This document shows positions 6,817 to 12,880 of a stretch of DNA of 12,880 nucleotides, piece after piece. How positions within the stretch are numbered: position 1 is the first letter of the stretch; each line of letters opens with the position of its first letter. The notes below the pieces were generated by a model. It searched no databases and was not told where the DNA came from. It saw nothing but the letters and a program-made list of their open reading frames with translations. A program made the position numbers and the translations under genes. Origin of the DNA: Bacteroidales bacterium (lineage in GTDB: Bacteria > Bacteroidota > Bacteroidia > Bacteroidales > P3); contig CAAGNU010000185.1 in the NCBI GenBank assembly GCA_900771365.1, positions 1-12,880 of the forward strand, given 5' to 3'.

Positions 6817-8013
6817 ATGAAATCAATAAAAGACATCAACTTCAACGGCCGCAAGGTTCTCCTTCGCGTTGATTTTAACGTCCCCATGGACGACAATAAG
6901 AATATCACCGACGATACCCGTATGCGTGAGTCCCTTCCCACCATCAACAAGCTTCTTGCCGATGGTGCTGCCATCATCATCATGGCTCACTTTGGCCGTC
7001 CCAAGAAAGGTGGCTTTGAGCCCGAGCTGACCCTTCAGCCTGTCGCCAAATATCTGGAGACCCTCATCAACCGTCCTGTGCAGTTCACCCAGGCTCTCCT
7101 TGGTGAAGGCAAGGTCGAAGAGATGGCCAAGAACCTCAAGAGCGGCGAAGTCATGCTGCTTGAGAACATCCGCTTCTATCCCGAAGAGACCAAGGGTGGC
7201 GTCGAACTCGCCGAACAGCTCTCCAAACTCGGCGACTGCTACATCAACGACGCTTTTGGCGCTGCTCACCGTGAGCACAGCTCCACTGCTGTTATCGCTC
7301 GCTTCTTCCCCAACGACAAGTACTTCGGATTCCTCATGGAGAACGAGGTCCGCAACTTGGAGAAACTGATGCAGAATCCTCCTCGTCCCTTCACCGCTAT
7401 CATCGGCGGCAGCAAGGTCAGCAGCAAGATTGGTATCCTTGAGAACCTCATCGACAAGGTTGACAACATGGTCATCATCGGCGGTATGCGTTACACTTTC
7501 ACCAAGGCTCTTGGCGGAAAGATTGGTAACAGCATCTGCGAGGACGACAAAATGGATCTTGCTCTCGACCTTATGAAGAAGATGGACGAGCATGGTGTGA
7601 AGTACTATCTTCCCACCGACAGCGTTATCGCTGACAACTTCAGCAACGACGCCAACACCCAGATCGTTCCTTCCAACGCTGTTCCTGATGGTTGGGAGTC
7701 GATGGACTGCGGTCCCGAGAGCTGCAAGATGCTCCGCGACGTCATCATGGCCTCCAAGACCATCCTCTGGAACGGTCCTGCCGGTGTGTTTGAACTTCCC
7801 GCTTTTGCCAAGGGTACCAACGAGATTGCTAAATGCGTTGCCGAGGCTTGCAAGCAGGGCACTTTTGCTGCCGTAGGCGGTGGCGACTCTGTTGCCGCAG
7901 TCAAGCAGATGGGCCTCGCTGACCAGATGAGCTATGTCTCCACCGGTGGTGGTGCTATGCTCGAGTACCTCGAAGGCAAAGTCCTCCCCGGTATCGCCGC
8001 TATCAAAGACTGA
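6817..8013 (+). CDS. pgk: Phosphoglycerate kinase
   Basis: This cytosolic enzyme transfers the acyl phosphate of 1,3-bisphosphoglycerate to ADP, giving ATP and 3-phosphoglycerate in glycolysis. The 398-residue length is normal for the bacterial monomeric enzyme. The substrate-binding basic patch is present: R17, D19 and N21 in RVDFNVP, R35, H58 and R61 in HFGRP, R119, and R152. The nucleotide side shows GGSKVSSKIG from 197, WNGPAGVFE at 318-326, GGGDS at 354-358 and STGGGA at 375-380. ATG 6817 lies 35 nt after atpB with no promoter or terminator between, so the two are probably cotranscribed. A long hairpin at 8028-8096 begins 14 nt after the stop and probably ends the transcript. Confidence 0.97.
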   Translation: MKSIKDINFNGRKVLLRVDFNVPMDDNKNITDDTRMRESLPTINKLLADGAAIIIMAHFGRPKKGGFEPELTLQPVAKYLETLINRPVQFTQALLGEGKVEEMAKNLKSGEVMLLENIRFYPEETKGGVELAEQLSKLGDCYINDAFGAAHREHSSTAVIARFFPNDKYFGFLMENEVRNLEKLMQNPPRPFTAIIGGSKVSSKIGILENLIDKVDNMVIIGGMRYTFTKALGGKIGNSICEDDKMDLALDLMKKMDEHGVKYYLPTDSVIADNFSNDANTQIVPSNAVPDGWESMDCGPESCKMLRDVIMASKTILWNGPAGVFELPAFAKGTNEIAKCVAEACKQGTFAAVGGGDSVAAVKQMGLADQMSYVSTGGGAMLEYLEGKVLPGIAAIKD

Positions 8014-8027
8014 AAAGTTATAATTTG

Positions 8028-8096
8028 AGAATGAGGAATTGAGAATGGAGAATTGGCTTGCGTGGCCATAATTCTCAATTCTCAATTCTTCATTTT
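8028..8096 (+). terminator. Long heptamer-repeat hairpin between pgk and ygiQ, probable terminator
   Basis: Bases 8028-8054 pair with 8070-8096: 27 positions, one mismatch and two G-T pairs. The apical part holds GGC (8055-8057) facing GCC (8065-8067). The right arm is made of heptamer units AATTCTC, AATTCTC, AATTCTT. The stem runs into the T-rich CATTTTATTATCTATTTT, compatible with intrinsic termination of the pgk transcript. The stem ends 14 nt before the ygiQ ATG at 8111, so it could also shape that gene's leader. The left end matches 2073-2092 at 18 of 20 bases. Confidence 0.65.
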
Positions 8097-8110
8097 ATTA
8101 TCTATTTTCC

Positions 8111-9961
8111 ATGGCACAGTTTCTCCCTATTACACTCGAAGAAGTCAAACGTCTTGGCTGGGACCAGGTCGATATAGTTATAGTTTCGGGCGACGCATAC
8201 GTCGATCATCCCTCTTTTGGAACCGCAGTTATTGGGCGCACACTTGAGGCTGCGGGATACCGTGTTGCCATAATACCTCAGCCCAACTGGCGTGACGACC
8301 TGCGTGATTTCCGTAAATTCGGACAGCCGCGGCTGTTCTTTGGAGTGACATCGGGAGTGATGGATTCGATGGTGAATCACTATACCGCGGCACGGCGACT
8401 ACGACATAACGACGCATATACACCCGGGGGCGCATTTGGTTTCCGCCCAGATTATGCGACGTATGTCTATACCAGAATTTTGAAACAGCTGTATCCCGAC
8501 ACGCCGGTTGTTATCGGAGGCGTGGAGGCATCGATGCGACGCTTTGCCCATTACGACTATTGGAGCGACGAACTCAAGCCCTCTATCTTGGTTGACTGTC
8601 CTGCCGACCTGCTCGTCTATGGCATGGCGGAGAAGAGCATTGTCAAGATTGCCGACATGCTTGCCGACAATGAGCCGCTCTACAAGCTCCACACCATCCC
8701 TCAGGTGGGATATGTCCAAGAAGCGAAGAAAGAAAGGTTAGAAGGCGAGCTTGCAAATCTTCAAGCCATCCAATCACCCAACCAGCATAGGTCGAAAGGC
8801 GATGTGCTGATGCTCCACTCTTTCGAGGAATGTAAGAAGTCCAAGAAACTGCAAGCAGAGAGCTTCCACCTCTTTGAGCGGGAGTCAAACAAGATAGAGC
8901 CCGCCACGCTGGTGCAGCCGTTCACCCAAGATGGCAGACACTACGAAGTTGTCGTCAACCCTCCCGAGCCACCGATGACTACCGAGGAGATGGACGCCTC
9001 GTTCGATTTGCCTTACACGCGACTGCCGCATCCCAAGTACAAGAAGCGTGGCACAGTCCCTGCTTACGAGATGATTAAGAACTCGGTCAACATCCATCGT
9101 GGATGCTTCGGCGGCTGTGCATTCTGCACCATCTCGGCACATCAGGGCAAACAGATTGCCTCGCGTTCGGAAAAAAGCATCATGAAAGAGGTGAGGCAGA
9201 TGGTGTCGAGCGAAGACTTCAACGGCGTCATCTCCGACCTCGGCGGCCCGTCGGCAAACATGTATCGGATGTCGGGACGCGACAAAGAGCTGTGCCGAAA
9301 ATGTGCGCGATACAGCTGCATCCAGCCCAATATATGCAAAAATCTCAATTCCGACCATACACCGCTGATTGATTTATATAAGAAAGTGTCGGTTGTGCCA
9401 GGCGTGAAACACGTCTATATCGGTAGCGGCATTCGGTGCGACCTTTTCACGCAGGAGAATGGGGGAGAGGCCTATTTCAAACATGTCGTGCTGCATCATG
9501 TGAGTGGCAGATTGAAAGTGGCACCTGAGCACACCAGCGACAAGGTGCTCAAATTGATGCGGAAACCCTCGTTCGATTTATTCCTCAAGACCAAGTCGCA
9601 GTTCGATGCCATCTGTCGTCAGGCGGGCTTGAAATATCAGCTCATCCCATATTTTATCAGCTCCCATCCGGGCTGCCAGCTCAAAGACATGGCCGACCTC
9701 GCCGTGGAGATGAAGCGTCTGGGCTACCGTCTGGAGCAGATACAGGATTTCACCCCCACGCCCATGACCGTCAGCACCGAGATGTACTACACCGGCATCA
9801 ATCCCGAGACCATGGAGCCCGTCTATGTCGCCACGCGCGCCGACGAGAAGAAGGAGCAGAACCTCATGTTCTTCTTCTATAAGAAGGAGTGCCAGCCCGC
9901 CATCCGCCAAGCACTAAAGAGCCACCACCTCGACAGCTACATTCTCAAGCTGCTGAAATAA
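8111..9961 (+). CDS. ygiQ: YgiQ-family radical SAM protein
   Basis: The 616-residue protein matches the YgiQ/UPF0313 layout. The N-terminal region (about 1-150) contains VIVSGDAYVDHPSFG and a Rossmann-like alternation typical of the family. The radical SAM core carries C332, C336 and C339 (CxxxCxxC) for the 4Fe-4S cluster that cleaves S-adenosylmethionine. A second cysteine group, C395, C398, C403 and C409, lies in CRKCARYSCIQPNIC and is typical of this family. The C-terminal part includes QDFTPTPMTVSTEMYYTGINP, close to the DUF3362 region, and ends shorter than the E. coli protein of over 700 residues. The reaction is not established. It starts at ATG 8111 after a 97-nt spacer with a hairpin and no clear promoter, and ends at a terminator near 9986. 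Confidence 0.9.
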   Translation: MAQFLPITLEEVKRLGWDQVDIVIVSGDAYVDHPSFGTAVIGRTLEAAGYRVAIIPQPNWRDDLRDFRKFGQPRLFFGVTSGVMDSMVNHYTAARRLRHNDAYTPGGAFGFRPDYATYVYTRILKQLYPDTPVVIGGVEASMRRFAHYDYWSDELKPSILVDCPADLLVYGMAEKSIVKIADMLADNEPLYKLHTIPQVGYVQEAKKERLEGELANLQAIQSPNQHRSKGDVLMLHSFEECKKSKKLQAESFHLFERESNKIEPATLVQPFTQDGRHYEVVVNPPEPPMTTEEMDASFDLPYTRLPHPKYKKRGTVPAYEMIKNSVNIHRGCFGGCAFCTISAHQGKQIASRSEKSIMKEVRQMVSSEDFNGVISDLGGPSANMYRMSGRDKELCRKCARYSCIQPNICKNLNSDHTPLIDLYKKVSVVPGVKHVYIGSGIRCDLFTQENGGEAYFKHVVLHHVSGRLKVAPEHTSDKVLKLMRKPSFDLFLKTKSQFDAICRQAGLKYQLIPYFISSHPGCQLKDMADLAVEMKRLGYRLEQIQDFTPTPMTVSTEMYYTGINPETMEPVYVATRADEKKEQNLMFFFYKKECQPAIRQALKSHHLDSYILKLLK

Positions 9962-9985
9962 TTTTGCAATTTTAGAAAAGAGAAA

Positions 9986-10010
9986 GGGGCACGTTGTCAC
10001 AACGTACCCC
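9986..10010 (+). terminator. Terminator-like hairpin after ygiQ
   Basis: GGGG (9986-9989) and ACGTTG (9991-9996) pair with CAACGT (10000-10005) and CCCC (10007-10010), with one C-A mismatch and a 3-nt loop. The stop codon of ygiQ is 24 nt upstream. Only a weak CTTGGTTT follows instead of a clean T-run, so termination may be partial; a stronger terminator lies at 10248-10282. Confidence 0.6.
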
Positions 10011-10063
10011 CTTGGTTTACACAAACCATTTTCAAACTCATTATATCAAACTAAAGAACATTC

Positions 10064-10225
10064 AAATTCACCAATTCACCAAGCTACAAGGAGGATCCCT
10101 ACCTCCAGCAGTCCATCTAAACGCCCCTCCCCTCATCCCCTTTTAACATTTGAATAAGGCATGAGTAAGGACTGACTAAGGACTGAGCAAACGAAATGTT
10201 AAAAAATTGGTGAATTGGTGATTTT
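10064..10225. repeat. Nested inverted repeat with a three-copy 11-nt repeat inside
   Basis: The outer arms are 10064-10082, containing AATTCACC units, and 10207-10225, containing TTGGTGAA units; they are complementary at 18 of 19 positions and 124 nt apart. Inner arms TTTTAACATTT (10141-10151) and AAATGTTAAAA (10194-10204) are perfectly complementary. Between the inner arms are three 11-nt units: TAAGGCATGAG, TAAGGACTGAC and TAAGGACTGAG (10155-10187). GGAGG (10090-10094) can also pair with CCTCC (10102-10106). Three CCCC runs lie at 10124-10140. The symmetry and the 162-bp size resemble a small non-coding mobile element, but no target duplication is evident. No gene is present. Confidence 0.65.
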
Positions 10226-10247
10226 CGTTGTTTTTTCATTTTTCGAA

Positions 10248-10282
10248 GCAGTCAGCTGCCTCAGCAGTCTGACTGCTTTTTT
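10248..10282 (+). terminator. Strong rho-independent terminator, rightward
   Basis: GCAGTCAG (10248-10255) pairs with CTGACTGC (10269-10276), and CTGC (10256-10259) pairs with GCAG (10264-10267) around a 4-nt loop, with one bulged T. Six Ts follow (10277-10282). This is a clear rightward terminator. On the opposite strand an A-run precedes the stem but no T-run follows, so it serves the leftward receptor gene poorly. Confidence 0.85.
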
Positions 10283-10316
10283 CCTTTTTGGAACAGATAT
10301 AGGTTTGATGGTGGCC

Positions 10317-12710
10317 TTATTCTTCTTCGGGATCTATCTTTTTGTTTCGGTTCGGCTTATGGCGGGGGGCGTTGCGTTCTAACTCCATCTCACCGATGCG
10401 GAGGGTTATGCCGAGGCTGACGTAACGGCTCGAAATCTTGGTTTCTTTGTTGATGTCGAGGAAGGGGTTGATCGACACATAGCTCCATGTATTCCAATCG
10501 AAAAGGTCGTTCACGCTAAGGTTGAGCGATAGTGCGTTGCGGAACAAATTGGCATTCAGGCCTACGTCCACGCCTTTGTGGGTCAACGTGGTGGTGAGCA
10601 CATTCTGTGTCGGACTGCGATAATACGCATTTGCGAACAGCTGCAGCTGATTCCACAGCTTCGCCCAGGCGTTCAGTCGCACGGCATAACATATCATCCC
10701 GTTGTTGATTGGTGCTTCATCGGGACGATAACGCACATCCAGACAGTCATAGAACAGCGATGCGTCGAGCCGCATATTAATAAATGCGCTGGGACGATAG
10801 GATAGGTTCAGGGCTATCCCTGCGGTCGCTGCATCTCCGATGTTGATTGGCTTGGTGAAAGTGACGATACGGCGATAGTAGATAGAATCATATACTACGT
10901 CGGTCAATTCTCCAATGTTGTTCTTTTTTCCTGTGTAATATGCGTTTAGCTCCACTGAGCCGAATTTGTTGAAATACTTGTCCCACTTTAGCTCTAAGCG
11001 ATGAGCTCTGCCGGGGAGCAGGAGCGCGTTGCCTATGCTGAAGTCGTCAATTCTCAGTGTGGGGTATAAGGTGTAGTCTTTTGCTTCCGGCACGTTCGTC
11101 CGATAGGTGTAGCCTAAACTGAAGGTGTGATCATGCTCTGTTGTGTAGGATAGATGTAATGAAGGGGTCCACGCCAGCATCGTCTTCTCGAAATCGTATT
11201 GCTGGGCCTCTGGGTATGACATCGCTCCAGACGAGAGCGTGGCCCGCAGTCCGGCCTTGGCCGAGAGACTTCCCCAACGGTGCGTATAGCTGGCAAAAGC
11301 CTCGCCGCTCAGCTGCTTTCTTTGTGAGACACTGCTCATCCAGTCGCAACGCTGCAAAGTCTTGTCAGTCATCAGCGTGTCCACCATGGTGGACATTGTG
11401 CGTGACGTATATTCCCCTTCCAGCCCTGCCTCCAGCTCGTTGGAATAGCGTTCCGTCGTGGAGTCTTTGCTGCCGAAAGGCAGAATATAGAAGGCTTCGA
11501 TGCCATGAATCCATTCTTTGGCAGCGTGCTGTTCTGAAAGTGCCCAGTCGGGACGTTCCATGCCGGTATAGCGTCTCCGAACATCCACGAGACTGTCGCT
11601 CGTCCACAGTCCTCCAAAGTAGCCGCCTCCGATGCTGTGGCCCGACTGCTCATCGAAGATGTGTTCCATCCAGATGCCGTCAAATAGCCCATTAGATGGG
11701 CGGCTCTTGATTGATTTGCTTCGATTTTCGACAAAGGAGTAGTCTCCTGGAGAGTAGATATACTCGTTACGTCGGCACTTTGTGTTCGATTCCCATCTGC
11801 TCCATTGCGCGAAGTCGCCCAGCCAAAGGGCAATCGTGTTCAGGCTGTCTGGGTGGTAGGCCAAATCTATCGAGATTAGGGGTGCCAAGCCTCGTTCGTC
11901 GAGTTGCGTCATATAGTTGTCGGCGCACGATGTGTCGTGGTTGTTGGCCAGCAGATACTGCTCGTTCGTGGTGGTGGCGATATTACGTGTGTAGCCTGCC
12001 GAGGCGTAGATGTCGGCCTCCCACTTTTCGTTGTTGAAGATGTAAGATATCCAAGGGTCTATCTCGGGTCGAGAATTGGCGTTGATGCCCACACTCACAA
12101 ACTGGTTGCGCAGACCTTTCTGCTCGATTATTATATTCACCACGGGCTGCCCTCCGCCGTAGCGGGCCGAGGGATTGGTGATTACCTCGATACGTTGTAT
12201 CGCGTTAGCGGGCAGCGCCTTGAGGTATTGCTTCAAGGCTTCTTCGTTCATGTGGCTCTCACGATTGTTTATCCAGAAGCTCACCGACTGGGTGCCGCGC
12301 AGGGTGATGTTCCCATCGGCATCCACCTCTATGCCGGGGGCGTTCTGCAGAGCATCCATGGCTGTGCCGCTCTGAATGCTCGGGTCATCGTTGGTGTTGT
12401 AGATATTCTTCTCGCCGTCGTAAGAAAAAAGCGGTTTGGTGGCCACAACCTGTACCTCTTTCAGCATCACGCCCCTTTTTAGGCGAATGAGGCCGAGGTC
12501 CATACTGGCTGAGATTGTAATTGTTGTGTCAAAAGTCTTATAGCCTACCGAGCTGGCCTTCAGTTGATAATTGCCAACCTTGATGCCCTCAATGGCGAAA
12601 TTACCATTCTCGTCGGTTGAACAACCTTTGAGGAATCGGGCATCATCGACACCCATCAGTAACACGTTTGAAAACGGCAGCCGTTCCTGTGACGCTCCGT
12701 CTATCACCAC
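10317..12710 (-). CDS. TonB-receptor-like outer-membrane beta-barrel protein (5' end disturbed)
   Basis: The 797 residues read from a GTG at 12710 show a carboxypeptidase-regulatory-like beta-sandwich (about 1-80), a linker LKEVQVVATKP, a plug-like domain (about 110-200) with DALQNAPGIEVDADGNITLRG and PSARYGGGQPVVNIII, and a long beta-barrel rich in aromatic alternating strands to the end. This is the Bacteroidetes outer-membrane beta-barrel family related to TonB-dependent receptors. No SusD-like partner is beside it, so the ligand is unknown. The frame stays open upstream to 12770 and encodes IILLWATLAAGQGTAIRG, plainly the end of a signal peptide, but has no usual start codon there. The GTG at 12710 would leave no signal peptide and is probably not the true start. 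The gene may be frameshifted or truncated at its 5' end. It converges on ygiQ. Confidence 0.8.
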   Translation of the reverse strand: MVIDGASQERLPFSNVLLMGVDDARFLKGCSTDENGNFAIEGIKVGNYQLKASSVGYKTFDTTITISASMDLGLIRLKRGVMLKEVQVVATKPLFSYDGEKNIYNTNDDPSIQSGTAMDALQNAPGIEVDADGNITLRGTQSVSFWINNRESHMNEEALKQYLKALPANAIQRIEVITNPSARYGGGQPVVNIIIEQKGLRNQFVSVGINANSRPEIDPWISYIFNNEKWEADIYASAGYTRNIATTTNEQYLLANNHDTSCADNYMTQLDERGLAPLISIDLAYHPDSLNTIALWLGDFAQWSRWESNTKCRRNEYIYSPGDYSFVENRSKSIKSRPSNGLFDGIWMEHIFDEQSGHSIGGGYFGGLWTSDSLVDVRRRYTGMERPDWALSEQHAAKEWIHGIEAFYILPFGSKDSTTERYSNELEAGLEGEYTSRTMSTMVDTLMTDKTLQRCDWMSSVSQRKQLSGEAFASYTHRWGSLSAKAGLRATLSSGAMSYPEAQQYDFEKTMLAWTPSLHLSYTTEHDHTFSLGYTYRTNVPEAKDYTLYPTLRIDDFSIGNALLLPGRAHRLELKWDKYFNKFGSVELNAYYTGKKNNIGELTDVVYDSIYYRRIVTFTKPINIGDAATAGIALNLSYRPSAFINMRLDASLFYDCLDVRYRPDEAPINNGMICYAVRLNAWAKLWNQLQLFANAYYRSPTQNVLTTTLTHKGVDVGLNANLFRNALSLNLSVNDLFDWNTWSYVSINPFLDINKETKISSRYVSLGITLRIGEMELERNAPRHKPNRNKKIDPEEE

Positions 12711-12804
12711 GCCCCGTATTGCGGTACCTTGGCCTGCAGCGAGGGTGGCCCATAATAATATTATATATGATTATCCGCAAAATTCCGAAGAAAAATTTTG
12801 CCAT
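12711..12804 (-). pseudogene. Disrupted signal-peptide region of the receptor gene
   Basis: Leftward from ATG 12804 the codons give MAKFFFGILRIIIYNII, a good signal-peptide beginning, but this frame then runs into MGHPRCRPR. The receptor frame over the same stretch reads SYIILLWATLAAGQG after a stop at 12773-12771. Removing one base around 12752-12760 would join the halves into MAKFFFGILRIIIYNIIWATLAAGQG followed by the mature receptor. This is either a real frameshift, a sequencing error, or the junction of an insertion that cut off the native 5' end. A rightward promoter overlaps the same bases. Confidence 0.5.
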
Positions 12805-12827
12805 ACCATAGAAAATTCGTAATTTTG
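12797..12827 (+). promoter_or_regulatory. Bacteroidetes-type promoter for the gene at 12846
   Basis: TTTG at 12797-12800 is followed after exactly 19 nt by TAATTTTG at 12820-12827, a full match to TTTG-N19-TAnnTTTG. The predicted start is near 12834, about 12 nt before ATG 12846. The -33 element overlaps the putative first codons of the leftward receptor gene. Confidence 0.7.
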
Positions 12828-12845
12828 CAGACAAATACATGGCAC

Positions 12846-12880
12846 ATGAAATTATTAGAGTTTTCACAAAGGTTTAGAAC
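12846..12880 (+). CDS. 5' end of a rightward gene, possibly an IS1595-type transposase (partial)
   Basis: ATG 12846 opens a frame reading MKLLEFSQRFR to the window edge. An earlier ATG at 12839 stops after 12 codons and is not used. The short N-terminus resembles, from memory, the starts of IS1595-family transposases in Bacteroidetes, which often begin MNLLEFSQ-like. Eleven residues are too few to be sure. A well-formed promoter precedes it. If it is an insertion sequence, its left end would fall next to the broken 5' end of the receptor gene, which would explain that defect. Confidence 0.4.
   Translation, partial: MKLLEFSQRFR

Noticed and set aside
5630..6826. 398-codon antisense frame over atpB
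   Set aside because: Its product is rich in D, E, H and Q with no fold pattern. The sense strand is an unmistakable ATP synthase a subunit.
6823..8085. 420-codon antisense frame over pgk
   Set aside because: Phosphoglycerate kinase on the plus strand is complete with all active-site residues; the antisense frame is a shadow.
10124..10140. G-quadruplex on the minus strand
   Set aside because: Only three GGGG runs are close together; a fourth run would have to come from distant shorter G-runs, so I do not call it.
10155..10187. CRISPR-like or iteron array
   Set aside because: Three 11-nt units are directly adjacent without spacers, and no cas or replication gene is near.

Overview
The window looks like chromosomal DNA of a Bacteroidales bacterium, most likely Prevotella or a close relative. 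The evidence is: promoter-like TTTG / TAnnTTTG element pairs; no Shine-Dalgarno sequence before any gene; a DUF2723 membrane protein; an ATP synthase a subunit with a secreted N-terminal extension; and an outer-membrane receptor with an N-terminal carboxypeptidase-regulatory-like domain. No rRNA, tRNA, CRISPR array or intact prophage was seen.

Layout. Positions 1-784 are almost gene-free. They hold the first codons of a leftward gene (1-29) with a good promoter, a second leftward promoter-like site, a 25-nt-period tandem repeat, a GC-rich imperfect hairpin, and then the rightward promoter and structured leader of an arginine deiminase gene (785-2044). Next comes a rightward run: a large DUF2723/GT117-type membrane protein (2165-5293), a small ribbon-helix-helix-like protein (5296-5553), ATP synthase subunit a (atpB, 5576-6781), phosphoglycerate kinase (pgk, 6817-8013) and a YgiQ-type radical SAM protein (8111-9961). 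A convergent 355-bp spacer with two terminators and a nested inverted repeat separates these from a leftward outer-membrane beta-barrel receptor gene (10317-12710). The receptor's signal-peptide region looks broken. A new rightward gene, perhaps a transposase, begins at 12846 just beyond it.

How the genes relate. Arginine deiminase, ATP synthase subunit a and phosphoglycerate kinase all concern ATP generation, and the DUF2723-RHH-atpB-pgk stretch is spaced like one operon (gaps 2, 22 and 35 nt). atpB stands without any other ATP synthase gene beside it, which is unusual. The deiminase has no neighbouring carbamoyltransferase or carbamate kinase.

The least explained content is in the spacers. 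Four of them (694-770, 2073-2115, 8028-8096, 10064-10225) share one architecture: 7-8-nt units repeated in tandem and then repeated in inverted orientation. Two of these hairpins end about 15-20 nt before a start codon. No complete new defence or biosynthetic system is visible. The best leads are this repeat family, the orphan atpB, and the disrupted 5' end of the receptor gene.
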